Source: Leeia speluncae (GTDB lineage: Bacteria > Pseudomonadota > Gammaproteobacteria > Burkholderiales > Leeiaceae). From it: 64,000 nucleotides of DNA. Below, piece by piece: positions 1 through 9,173 of the stretch. The translations under genes and the position numbers were made by a program. The notes below the pieces were generated by a model. The model worked only from the letters and a program-made list of their open reading frames with translations, was not told the origin of the DNA and did not search any database. The DNA lies in NCBI RefSeq assembly GCF_020564625.1, contig NZ_JAJBZT010000006.1:207695-271694 (forward strand), read 5' to 3'. Numbering within the stretch: position 1 is the stretch's first letter; the number at the start of each line of letters is the position of its first letter.

Positions 1-1500
1 GATGTGTTAACGGAAGATTTTGTTTTCTATTACGAGCAAAATGAAAGTCGTCTTTCTATCTCAGGCGCGCTTCGACGAATTGCATTTGAACATAACCTCA
101 CTTTTTCAGAATCCTTACTAAATGAAGTGTTTAATGAGCCCGCAGAAGTCGCTTTATGGCGGGATGAATCAGGCAAACTTAAATATTGGCTATTAAAAGT
201 AAAGCGAAATAACTGGGCAAAATTATTGCAAGCAGCAGGCAATGTCGCCGTCTCTGACAGTCAGTTAAGACAAGTATCAAGCTTATCTGTAGATGGGGAT
301 GATTTACCTGTTTTTGCGCTAAATTATGGCTATAACAAGAGCCTGCTATTTGCGGCATCAAGCGATCAGATGCTGGTGCTCTCAGATCCAGGCATGTTGC
401 TAGCTGCCACTCCTGAAGAGTTGACGGCTTCTTCCACTCAAAAAGTTTCACTAGATAAAGATAAATCTAGCTTCGCATCAGCATACTTAAGCAAGTCGGG
501 CGATGCGAAAGATCACTATCGTCAATATTTCCACCTCTCCAAAGAGAACCAATCAGACCACCAAATAGCCACTTCAGCTGATTTTCTCTCTTTTGGATAT
601 CAATCTCTATTTTCGGGCTTCGAAGCTGTCAGGTTTGATTTTGGGAAGGGTGGATGGAAATCATCCGTCATGCTCGATCAGACTAAGCTACCGGAAGGTG
701 GTTGGAATGCCAGTGCTATTTGGCAATCCTTACCAGCCAATCCCGCACTCTGCAGTAGTTTGCCACTTCACAAAGCAACGGTGAACGATGTCTTTAAAGA
801 ATTGATGCCAGATGAAACAGAAGAAAATCGAAATGCATTCATCAATGCTTTAAATGGACAAACAGCAGTTTGTTGGTATGCAAAATCCTCAATGGCATCA
901 CCGCTAATTATTGCCAACTTAAAGTCTGCTAGCGCAGCAAAGCAGAGTGCCCCATTACTTGGACGCGTGTTTGAAAAAATGATTGGTGCTTCTGAAGTAA
1001 AAAATGGAGCAAAGTTTCCGGTCAAAACTCAGAAAATTGGAAGTGCAACTATCTGGCAACGAGTAGTTAGTGCGCGTTATGGTGTCGCGAAAGCAAATAG
1101 CTTAGGTGCAATGTCTAAAAACCTTTCTGCAGCAAGATACTTTCCCGTGGCATTAGCCGTGTCGGGGGACAAAGTAATCTTCTCTCCAGATAGAAAGCTG
1201 GTGGATGATGTGTTATCAGTGATGTCACATCAATACCCTTCGGCAGCAGATCAAGTAAAACGCGGCGATCAAACCATCGTCATGTCTAGCCCAAAACAAT
1301 TGGCTCAGTTATTACAAAATGAAACATTAGCTGGGCTACCGGCTGATCAAGAGCCTGTTTTAAGAGATGTCGCATTACAACGACTCATTCCCAAATTAAA
1401 AGTGTTAGCAAAATACCCATCCTTATCTATTCAACTGAGTGGAACGCCTCATTCTGATGGCTGGGTAGAAACGAACTGGTTATTTAAGAGCGCAAAGTAG
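1..1500 (+). CDS. yfaA: DUF2138 family protein (YfaA-like), 5' end outside window
   Basis: The reading frame is open from the first base, so the apparent GTG at position 4 is probably internal and the true start lies to the left. About 498 residues are visible; the E. coli relative is, as I recall, somewhat longer, so a short N-terminal piece that should hold the export signal is missing. I see no catalytic motif, and the function of DUF2138 is unknown. The assignment rests on overall resemblance and on the genes that follow, which reproduce the E. coli order yfaA-yfaT-yfaS-yfaQ-yfaP. The stop is 11 bases before the next start, so it is very probably co-transcribed with the rest. An envelope or periplasmic location is inferred from its exported neighbours. 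Confidence 0.75.
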   Translation, partial: DVLTEDFVFYYEQNESRLSISGALRRIAFEHNLTFSESLLNEVFNEPAEVALWRDESGKLKYWLLKVKRNNWAKLLQAAGNVAVSDSQLRQVSSLSVDGDDLPVFALNYGYNKSLLFAASSDQMLVLSDPGMLLAATPEELTASSTQKVSLDKDKSSFASAYLSKSGDAKDHYRQYFHLSKENQSDHQIATSADFLSFGYQSLFSGFEAVRFDFGKGGWKSSVMLDQTKLPEGGWNASAIWQSLPANPALCSSLPLHKATVNDVFKELMPDETEENRNAFINALNGQTAVCWYAKSSMASPLIIANLKSASAAKQSAPLLGRVFEKMIGASEVKNGAKFPVKTQKIGSATIWQRVVSARYGVAKANSLGAMSKNLSAARYFPVALAVSGDKVIFSPDRKLVDDVLSVMSHQYPSAADQVKRGDQTIVMSSPKQLAQLLQNETLAGLPADQEPVLRDVALQRLIPKLKVLAKYPSLSIQLSGTPHSDGWVETNWLFKSAK

Positions 1501-1511
1501 CAGGTTAAATT

Positions 1512-2171
1512 GTGAATCGACGGCAATTTTGCATGAGTATCCTAGCGGTGGTTACGTTACCAAGCGGAGCGCTGGGGTTAGGTGGCGATGACGTCGGCCG
1601 TATTCGGTTAAACCACCAGCAATCCGTTATTTTCAGACAGTGGATGGTTTTAATCGCCAATGACCAGATTCGTCGTGGTGCATCTCCTCGTTGGGTTCAT
1701 CGCGATTGTGCGGGCTTAGTACGATACGCTGTGCATGAAAGCTTTGCTAATCACTCTTATGCGTGGATTCGGGCAAACGGATTGCAAGATAAACAATTGC
1801 CACCTCCATTGATGCTAGATAAACAGCAAATGGCATTGATGGATGGATGGGTGACGGAGTCAGGGAAAAAAAGTAACTACGTATCCGCTATTTCTCTTAT
1901 TCAGGGAAATAGCCGATTTATTAGTAAAAACCTGGCTCAGCTATTACCCGGTGATTTGCTATTTTTCGATCAAGGCGATGATCAACATTTAATGATTTAT
2001 TTAGGTGGTAATCATATTGGTTATCACACAGGTAAGACGACCAAGTCAGATACCGGCCTTCGGCTAGTGACAATTCAGGAACTAAGTACATGGAAAGATT
2101 CACGCTGGCAAGTTCTCAACAGCAACCCAAATTTTATAGGCATTTTCAGGCTGTCTTTTCTTACTGCCTAA
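1512..2171 (+). CDS. yfaT: DUF1175 family exported protein (YfaT-like) with NlpC/P60-like motifs
   Basis: A 219-residue protein with a GTG start and an N-terminal export signal (basic MNRR, then a hydrophobic stretch to about residue 22). The body carries features of NlpC/P60 cell-wall cysteine peptidases: an Asp-Cys-Ala-Gly-Leu-Val motif with Cys66, a PGDLLFF segment near residue 143, and a His-rich strand with His159, His168 and His172. In NlpC/P60 enzymes the matching Cys and His are catalytic. Peptidoglycan peptidase activity is therefore plausible but is my inference; DUF1175 has no established function. The gene sits between the DUF2138 gene and the alpha-2-macroglobulin gene, and its 3' end overlaps the latter by 82 bases. 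Confidence 0.8.
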   Translation: MNRRQFCMSILAVVTLPSGALGLGGDDVGRIRLNHQQSVIFRQWMVLIANDQIRRGASPRWVHRDCAGLVRYAVHESFANHSYAWIRANGLQDKQLPPPLMLDKQQMALMDGWVTESGKKSNYVSAISLIQGNSRFISKNLAQLLPGDLLFFDQGDDQHLMIYLGGNHIGYHTGKTTKSDTGLRLVTIQELSTWKDSRWQVLNSNPNFIGIFRLSFLTA

Positions 2172-5100
2172 CCCTGCTCTTAGCGTATCTGGTGTTACTG
2201 AAGTCTGCGTATGCTTTAGACCCGGTTCCTGCAAGTGGTTATGAAACCTTTAAGGGACAACCTTTTTTCCTGCTTTCGGATAGCAGTTTTGGCTCTTCGC
2301 AAATTGCCCAGGTACGTGTAGAAGCGCCTGGCGAAGGGTTTCGTGATTACCTTGAGCAATACGGTGGTGTGGATATTGCTTTGTACCGAGTACCCAAGCC
2401 ACTAGACTTTTTGAAGACACAAAAGAACCTTCACCGTTTGCAACTACAGGGTAATTATGTGGGTGAGGGCTTACCAAATACCTTAAATTTTCTTTGGGAT
2501 ACGTGGTATAAAAAGTCTCGCCGATCTTGGCAACGTGTGTTTAGTACAGATGTTCGTACAAAAGCAATGGAAGCATTGCCTCAATTAAAAACAGGCCAAT
2601 ACATTAACAATCCGACAAAGTTTGAAAATAATCCGCAATATCGTGTATTACCAGGTTTCGAATTAACCAATCATTTTCGCTATCCAATTTGGCAAGCAAA
2701 GCAAATCGCTCCTCCCAAAGGGTTAACACTAGAAGGTAGTAGTAGTGAGTTTATTCGTCCAAATTCTGGCAATGTATTTGTGCCGCTTGGTAAGTTAAAG
2801 CCTGGTCTTTATGTAGTAGAGGCATACATTGGTGCATATCGTGCTAATACCCTTCTATTTGTGAGTGACGCGATTGGTGTCACTAAAAATGCTGGCCAGC
2901 AAATGTTGGTTTGGACGTCCAATCGCCAGACAGGCGCACCAATGCCAAATAGTACGGTCGTCTGGACCGATGGTGCTGGCGTATTAGCTAGCAGTACTAC
3001 CGATAAAGACGGTGTAGCTGAGCTGAAAAAGGCAAGTCCTGAACATACGTACGTGCTTGGGCAAGATGCTGCGGGTGGTGTATTTGTTTCAGAAAACTTT
3101 TATTACGACAGTGAAATTTATAATACAAAAGTCTATGCCGTCACTGATCGCCCATTGTACCGTCCCGGAGATACCGTCAATTTAAAACTAATGGCAAGAA
3201 AATTTATTTCTGCTAACCAATCGACATTAGCAGTTTCTGCAAATATTCATATTGAATTGAACGACCCAAATGGCACTCCTGTTGCAGTGAAAGACTTGAA
3301 ATTTGATGCAAAACAGGGAGGCAATACCAGCTTTACATTGCCTGTGAATGCTGCTGCGGGGGGCTATGAGTTACGCATGACAATGGGGGACGATATTTAC
3401 AGTGCCGCGTTCCGAGTGGCAGATTACATCAAGCCACATTTTGATATGCATCTGCAAATGGCAAAACCAAGCTATAAAACCGGTGAGCAAATTGATGGAT
3501 ACATTCATTTAGCTTATCCAGATGGAAAGCCTGTGTTAGGCGCTCATCTAACGCTAAATGTTCGCGCACAAGCTAGCACAATGGTGGCTGGCGACTTAGG
3601 CTATTCCGGTCAATTCCCAATCAAATTAGAACAGCAAGAGTTAGTGTCTGATAGCGAAGGAAACATCAAAATTTCGCTTCCCGCAGCCAAAGAACCAAGC
3701 CGCTATATTCTCACAATGCTTGCATCAGATGACGCCGCCTATCGCGTAAAAATGACGAAAGAGCTGCTAATAGAGCGTGGAGTTAGTCAATATAGTTTAG
3801 TAGGAACAAAGAACTTTTCCTCCCCTAACGAGCTAGTTGTTTTTAGCATGACTGAGCTAACTAGCAAGGGGGCCGCGCCAGCTACATGGGAAGCGCTCAG
3901 ACTAGAATCTAGAACAATTAAAAGCGGCAAAATTACGATGCCTGCGAAAGGTGCTTTTTCCCTTCGTTTTGCGGAAGCAGGTTCTTATACCATCACCATT
4001 CGAGATAAAGATGGCAATGTGCTTGGCGCCACCTCACACTGGGTTGCGGGTGATCAATTACAAGTCGTGCCGGGTAGCGTTGAAATTGTTTTTGATAAAG
4101 AAACTTACCAGCCAGGCCAAACCGCAGAAGCACTTATTACGTTTCCAAATGCGGTGAATAATGCCCTGTTAACGTTAGAGCGCGACCAAGTCGAGCATCA
4201 TGCCTTACTTGCTGGTAGTGATTTAATTAAGATGCAAAAACTGAATGCAAAACAGTGGAAAGCCTTAATTAAAGTAGATCCACAGTTTGCCCCAAACATT
4301 ACTTTCTCTGTGCTTTATGTTCAATCCGGAGAAGTAGTTTTTCAGAACGCGGGTATAAAAGTTAGCCAGCCTACAATTGACGTTGCAATCAAGACGGATA
4401 AAACCACTTATCGCCCAGGTGAGATAGTGAATGTCGATATTGCAACGACTATTAAAGGGCAACCTGTTTCTTCAAATGTCATGTTCGGTGCGGTTGATGA
4501 AATGGTTTATGTGCTACAGCCAGAAATCGCGCCTAATATTTTTGACTTTTTCTATCATCCGCGAAGAAATAACGTTAGAACTACCTCCAGCTTGTCATTT
4601 ATTAATTACGACTTAGCCACCGCGCCATTTCAAGAGCGTCAGAAAAACGCGCAAAACTACAATGAGCGGAGCGTAAAAGTTTTAGAAAGACCGCGAAGGG
4701 ATGAAAAGGATACTGCAAGTTGGCAGCCCGCATTGCGTACCGATGCATCTGGTCATGTGAAGTTTTCTTTTGTCATGCCGGATTCATTAACCAGATGGCG
4801 AATGACAGCTAGAGCCATGAGTGATGATGGCGTTGTTGGCCAGCAGTTGCAGTACATTCTTTCAGATAAGCCAATCTTTGTAAAACTGTCTGGCACAAAT
4901 AGCTTTAGGCAAGATGATAAGCCGGTGCTTTCTTGGATTGTCTTTAACCAGACGAGCAAGCAAACGAACGCAAACTTGCAATTTAAAGCACCAATGGGGA
5001 CTTATAAGCAAGCGTTAACCTTAAAGCCAGGTGCTAACTTCATCGAAATGCCTGTTGAAAAATTGCAGGCTGGTGACATGAATGCCCAAATTCTACAAGG

Positions 5101-6709
5101 CTCAACGGTGGTGGATAGCTTAAATACGCGTTTATCTGTTACCACTAATAACTGGCTGACTGATAAAGAGGTGGTATTACCATTAACTGGAAATAGTCTT
5201 CCTATCTCTCTACCAGTTGATGCTAAAAATGTTCAACTCAGCTTCTTGTCGAGTGCAAATGCGCAAATTGCGAGAATAGCAGATGATTTGATCGACTACC
5301 CTTATGGTTGTGTTGAGCAAACCTCTAGCCGCTTAATTCCATTGGCGATGGCAAAACAATCATTAACTACTGGTGTTGCAGTTCCTGGTTCTACCGATGT
5401 ATTAACCAATTTATTGCAGCAGCAACGCTTAAGACTTGTGCAACTAGCCGGAAATGATGGCGTGTTTGGTTGGTGGGGATATGCATCTAAAGATAATCTC
5501 TTCTTAACCGGCTATGCCTATTACGCAGATTGGTACGCCAGTAAAGCGCTTGGTTTAAATCTACCTGCTGACAATTGGAGTTATTTGTTTGAGGTGTATA
5601 AAAAGCATGGTAAGGATACGCCTCTTGTTCAGCGAGCGATGGTATTGCTATGGGCTGATGAGATGGGCTTGCCAGTTCAAAACTTATTGCAAGGGGTTGA
5701 CCAATCAATCGTTAGCTTAAATTGGAGCAACTATGCCAAATTGGCCCCTGGCGGTAATGGTTTTCTCTTCTATGAAACAGAAAGTCAAAAAGCCTATGCG
5801 TTAACATTGTTAGTCAGTAATTATTTGCATCAGAAGCTTGGTGTGACTGCCTCACCTGAGTTAACCCAATTGAGTGCAAAGCAACTACCAATTGTCAGTG
5901 CGGATCGTTCGATTTTGTTGCAAAGCTTTATTGCCATGGCAACTAAAAATCCAACCTCGGCACAGTCCTTATTAGGTAGCGTCAGTAAGGATTTACCAAC
6001 AATTGATCGTTCCTTGGCCTTGATTTGGCTGCAAAAGTCACTGAATCAATTGGTAGCAACCCTGCCAGCGATGATCAAACCCGCTGATACTGGTTGGAGA
6101 CTAAATACTTCTCCGACTGGCCAAATTACCTGGGTATTTCAAGGGGAAAAAGTACCTGCTCAAATCGCGCTGCAGGGTACTGTTGGTTCAGGATCTCAAG
6201 CGTTAGTTAGATATCAAACCAATGAAGTGGAAAAATCAAAACTGCCTATTCAGGTCTCTAGAAAACTGTATGAGCTGGTGCCAGAGTCAGAGAGCCTTTC
6301 TTTTAAAGTGAAAGAGGTAACGGAAGGAACGGCGTTATCGTCTGATGCGCTTTATGTAGATGAAGTGGTGCTTCAACCAAAGAGTGGAAAGTATCATTTT
6401 GGGCTGTTAGAAGTGCCATTACCAGCCGGCGCATCGGTAGAAGGGACAACTTGGGGAGTGAAAATTGCAGGTTTAACGGGAGAGCATGCAGATGACTCTT
6501 CGTTTAACCGAATGCAATTCGAAGAAGGGAAACTATCGTATCAAGTGCCGATTGAGACCTTAGATAAAACGGTTATTTCTCGCCAACTAATTCGGTTTTC
6601 TCTTAAAGGAAAATTTGTTACCCCCGCCGCTAGGTACTTCCGTATGTATCAACCAGAGGGAAAAGCATTTGATCAGTCAGGGAAAATGCAAAGTTGGCTC
6701 GTACAGTAA
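2090..6709 (+). CDS. yfaS: Bacterial alpha-2-macroglobulin family protein (YfaS-like)
   Basis: A 1539-residue exported protein. A hydrophobic signal segment spans about residues 18-43 and ends in SAYALDP. The MG-type beta domains follow, with the typical RPLYRPGDTV segment near residue 352. The thioester motif Cys-Val-Glu-Gln lies at residues 1074-1077 inside a YGCVEQ context and is intact, so the protein should be able to trap proteases covalently. Bacterial alpha-2-macroglobulins act in the periplasm as broad protease inhibitors; here no penicillin-binding protein 1C gene is adjacent, unlike the other bacterial A2M type. I see no better start further downstream: the next GTG falls inside the signal segment. 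The start therefore lies 82 bases inside yfaT, which suggests translational coupling. Confidence 0.92.
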   Translation: MERFTLASSQQQPKFYRHFQAVFSYCLTLLLAYLVLLKSAYALDPVPASGYETFKGQPFFLLSDSSFGSSQIAQVRVEAPGEGFRDYLEQYGGVDIALYRVPKPLDFLKTQKNLHRLQLQGNYVGEGLPNTLNFLWDTWYKKSRRSWQRVFSTDVRTKAMEALPQLKTGQYINNPTKFENNPQYRVLPGFELTNHFRYPIWQAKQIAPPKGLTLEGSSSEFIRPNSGNVFVPLGKLKPGLYVVEAYIGAYRANTLLFVSDAIGVTKNAGQQMLVWTSNRQTGAPMPNSTVVWTDGAGVLASSTTDKDGVAELKKASPEHTYVLGQDAAGGVFVSENFYYDSEIYNTKVYAVTDRPLYRPGDTVNLKLMARKFISANQSTLAVSANIHIELNDPNGTPVAVKDLKFDAKQGGNTSFTLPVNAAAGGYELRMTMGDDIYSAAFRVADYIKPHFDMHLQMAKPSYKTGEQIDGYIHLAYPDGKPVLGAHLTLNVRAQASTMVAGDLGYSGQFPIKLEQQELVSDSEGNIKISLPAAKEPSRYILTMLASDDAAYRVKMTKELLIERGVSQYSLVGTKNFSSPNELVVFSMTELTSKGAAPATWEALRLESRTIKSGKITMPAKGAFSLRFAEAGSYTITIRDKDGNVLGATSHWVAGDQLQVVPGSVEIVFDKETYQPGQTAEALITFPNAVNNALLTLERDQVEHHALLAGSDLIKMQKLNAKQWKALIKVDPQFAPNITFSVLYVQSGEVVFQNAGIKVSQPTIDVAIKTDKTTYRPGEIVNVDIATTIKGQPVSSNVMFGAVDEMVYVLQPEIAPNIFDFFYHPRRNNVRTTSSLSFINYDLATAPFQERQKNAQNYNERSVKVLERPRRDEKDTASWQPALRTDASGHVKFSFVMPDSLTRWRMTARAMSDDGVVGQQLQYILSDKPIFVKLSGTNSFRQDDKPVLSWIVFNQTSKQTNANLQFKAPMGTYKQALTLKPGANFIEMPVEKLQAGDMNAQILQGSTVVDSLNTRLSVTTNNWLTDKEVVLPLTGNSLPISLPVDAKNVQLSFLSSANAQIARIADDLIDYPYGCVEQTSSRLIPLAMAKQSLTTGVAVPGSTDVLTNLLQQQRLRLVQLAGNDGVFGWWGYASKDNLFLTGYAYYADWYASKALGLNLPADNWSYLFEVYKKHGKDTPLVQRAMVLLWADEMGLPVQNLLQGVDQSIVSLNWSNYAKLAPGGNGFLFYETESQKAYALTLLVSNYLHQKLGVTASPELTQLSAKQLPIVSADRSILLQSFIAMATKNPTSAQSLLGSVSKDLPTIDRSLALIWLQKSLNQLVATLPAMIKPADTGWRLNTSPTGQITWVFQGEKVPAQIALQGTVGSGSQALVRYQTNEVEKSKLPIQVSRKLYELVPESESLSFKVKEVTEGTALSSDALYVDEVVLQPKSGKYHFGLLEVPLPAGASVEGTTWGVKIAGLTGEHADDSSFNRMQFEEGKLSYQVPIETLDKTVISRQLIRFSLKGKFVTPAARYFRMYQPEGKAFDQSGKMQSWLVQ

Positions 6710-8388
6710 GAAAAAAGTTATTACTACTTTTAGTATCTTTAGTTGGAACATTTCTACAGGTGGCATTGAGTTATGCCGAGCCTGTAGGGGTGTTCGCAAG
6801 ATTGAATCATGACGAGTTTTCAATTTTAGCGTGGGACGACTTTAAAAAAGCCCCCATCCCGCATGTGAAAGAAAATGTAGTCACTCCCTTGGGAAGCACA
6901 TGGAAACTGTTTGTTTATGCATATTTACTGGATAAACAAATACCAAGTGAGGATTATGATTGTAAAGGACAGATAAAGGACGAGGTTTATTGTTGCGGGA
7001 AAGGGCAATCTATCGATCGAGAGAATGCGCTGATTAAATCTTGCGGCTTATATTTCTTGCCAAATCGCCTTGGTATTTCTGCGAAAGCTTGGCAGCAATA
7101 TTGGTTTCGTTTAGGGGCTCCCGAATGGATTTGGCGAATCGAGAATTTGACTGAAAATTATCGAGTACCTGTTAAGCAATTAATGCAGGCGCTAGATAGT
7201 TTGCCGAGTTCAAGCAAAAGGACGATAGCTAGTAATTTAATGTCTGTTGCAACAACAGGAACAGCTCCGTCAATGTTGCAAAATTTTGGAAGTCAACTTC
7301 GGTTAAAAACATGGACGATGCCAAATCCGCTAGATGCAAAACAGAGAGTAGGTGGCGGACTTGGTTGGTTAGCGGATGGTTCGGTCGTGTGGTTGTCAGC
7401 GAAAGGCACAAGTAATGACGCGTTAGATAAATTATCGACGGTTGTTCAGCCCCTACTGATCAATCAAAAAATACCCGATGATAGAGACTGCGTCTTAGTC
7501 GATTACTTTAGCGACTATCCCATCCGTAAGGTTTTATCTTTACCTATGAAGGTGCCGGTAAACCGCGCTGCGCTAAATGGGGATCTGTTGATCCAGTTTC
7601 AGAATGGAAATAGCTTAACGTTTCGTGGTAATGGGGCGTTGCGTTTAAATACTAAGCCTAGTCTACAAATAACAGGGCGTATGGGTGTCAATGAATATGT
7701 GGCACGCGTGCTAGATAGAGAGGCAAATCCAAATGACGTAGAGGCAGCAAAAGCCTTTGCAGTCATTGTTAGAAGTTATTTAATCCAAAATGCAGAGAAA
7801 CGCCAAGGCTGTTATTGGATTAAAGATAGCTCTAGATATCAGCGTGTCTCGGTAAATAATGCGAGTACTGCGGCATTAAAGTTGGCAAATTGGACGGATG
7901 AACTCATTTTGGTTGGTGAACCAGTGCGCTTTCATCAACGGCTAGATAGTCCCGGCATTTTGTCTTGGCAAACTGCAAAGACCTTAGCTAAAACGACATC
8001 CTTTAAGACAATATTAAGCAAAACTTGGCCAAAAGCACAATTGCAATCTTACCGGTCTACGGTTGATTCTAAATGTGAGTCAATACCGAATGCGGAGCAT
8101 TGGTTATCTATGCAGATTCCAAAATGGAGACGGTATTTAATGAGTGAAGTAGGGTATGAGCCCCCTAGACACTTACCGCAAATCTGTAAAAGCTTGGTCG
8201 GCAATCCAAACTCTGAAAGCGGGGAGGGGAGAATATATATGAAGTCGTTCTTCTCTGAAGAAGACCGTATTACCTTAACTCATGAATATTTGCATATTGC
8301 CTTTGCAAATCATCCTCGCGGGATTGATGAAGTATTTATAGAGTCGAAAGCGCGTCAATTACAAAGATTGAATCTAAATGAAAACTAA
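6694..8388 (+). CDS. yfaQ: DUF2300 family exported protein (YfaQ-like) with PBP-like, SpoIID-like and HExxH motifs
   Basis: A 564-residue protein starting at a TTG 16 bases before the end of yfaS; residues 1-28 form a signal peptide (basic MARTVRKK, then a long hydrophobic run). Three motif sets can be seen. An SxxK motif (Ser68-Thr-Trp-Lys71) and a KGT triad (Lys237-Gly-Thr239) resemble penicillin-binding proteins. A segment around residues 335-365 resembles the SpoIID peptidoglycan lytic domain, with Glu343 where that family keeps its catalytic Glu. A C-terminal HEYLHIAFANH motif (His530, Glu531, His534, His540) matches zinc metallopeptidase spacing. DUF2300 has no known function; action on peptidoglycan or protein in the periplasm is my inference. 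It overlaps yfaP by 11 bases. Confidence 0.82.
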   Translation: MARTVRKKLLLLLVSLVGTFLQVALSYAEPVGVFARLNHDEFSILAWDDFKKAPIPHVKENVVTPLGSTWKLFVYAYLLDKQIPSEDYDCKGQIKDEVYCCGKGQSIDRENALIKSCGLYFLPNRLGISAKAWQQYWFRLGAPEWIWRIENLTENYRVPVKQLMQALDSLPSSSKRTIASNLMSVATTGTAPSMLQNFGSQLRLKTWTMPNPLDAKQRVGGGLGWLADGSVVWLSAKGTSNDALDKLSTVVQPLLINQKIPDDRDCVLVDYFSDYPIRKVLSLPMKVPVNRAALNGDLLIQFQNGNSLTFRGNGALRLNTKPSLQITGRMGVNEYVARVLDREANPNDVEAAKAFAVIVRSYLIQNAEKRQGCYWIKDSSRYQRVSVNNASTAALKLANWTDELILVGEPVRFHQRLDSPGILSWQTAKTLAKTTSFKTILSKTWPKAQLQSYRSTVDSKCESIPNAEHWLSMQIPKWRRYLMSEVGYEPPRHLPQICKSLVGNPNSESGEGRIYMKSFFSEEDRITLTHEYLHIAFANHPRGIDEVFIESKARQLQRLNLNEN

Positions 8389-9163
8389 ACACTTGTTGAT
8401 GATGACGGTCGTTATCGCTGCTATGCAACCACTGATTAGTTGGGCCTTGGGTGAGGTGACATTAAAAGCGCCGAACAACGGTTGGCGAAATTCTGCAGGG
8501 CAACAAGAAGAATATGAACAGCGTATTCAATATCCTGCTTCTAGTGTCAATGTGCAATCAGGGCAAGCTAGCTCTGCGTTGATTGCAGGCCAAATCAAAG
8601 GGTTGCCTAAGGTAAAGAATCAGAAACCATATACCTTAGTCGTTAATGGTGTGGCAATGCCACAACGTGTTGAGTCAGATGGTAGTTTTCAACGACCATA
8701 TGCATTTGTGTCGGGCTCAAATAACGTAGAGTTAAAGTCTTCTTCAGGACAGTCTGTGAAACGCACACAGTTTTATGAAGCATATACGGATAAATCCAAA
8801 CCTAGATTGAGAGTGGTTCTATCTTGGGATACTGACCAGACTGACCTAGACTTGCATGTTATTTCTCCAGATGGCCAGCATGCTTGGTATGGTGGTCGGG
8901 TATTAGATAATGGCGGCGCATTAGATGTAGATGTCACCACAGGTTATGGGCCGGAAATTTTTTCTAGCCCATCTCCCGTAAAAGGTACTTACTTGGTATA
9001 TGTGAACTACTACGGCAGTGGTGAACGTAGGGATGTAATTACAGTCGCAAAAGTATCGATTATTACCAACGAAAATACGCTAAATGAAAAACAGCAAACC
9101 TTCATTGTGCCAATGCGTAAACCTGGCGAATTGACGTTGGTAAAATCGTTTGTATACCCATAA
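8378..9163 (+). CDS. yfaP: DUF2135 family exported protein (YfaP-like)
   Basis: A 261-residue protein with a signal peptide (MKTKHLLMMTVV, cleavage probably after about residue 24). The C-terminal half carries the DUF2135 signature: a WDTDQTDLDLHV strand near residue 150 followed by Pro-Asp-Gly and Tyr-Gly-Gly. This acidic pattern looks as if it could bind a metal. The first half looks like an extra beta-sandwich domain. Its molecular role is unknown. It is the last gene of the yfaA-T-S-Q-P-like operon and overlaps the yfaQ stop, so it is almost certainly co-translated. The convergent MOSC gene ends only 10 bases beyond it, with no clear terminator between. Confidence 0.85.
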   Translation: MKTKHLLMMTVVIAAMQPLISWALGEVTLKAPNNGWRNSAGQQEEYEQRIQYPASSVNVQSGQASSALIAGQIKGLPKVKNQKPYTLVVNGVAMPQRVESDGSFQRPYAFVSGSNNVELKSSSGQSVKRTQFYEAYTDKSKPRLRVVLSWDTDQTDLDLHVISPDGQHAWYGGRVLDNGGALDVDVTTGYGPEIFSSPSPVKGTYLVYVNYYGSGERRDVITVAKVSIITNENTLNEKQQTFIVPMRKPGELTLVKSFVYP

Positions 9164-9173
9164 TTACGGGATA

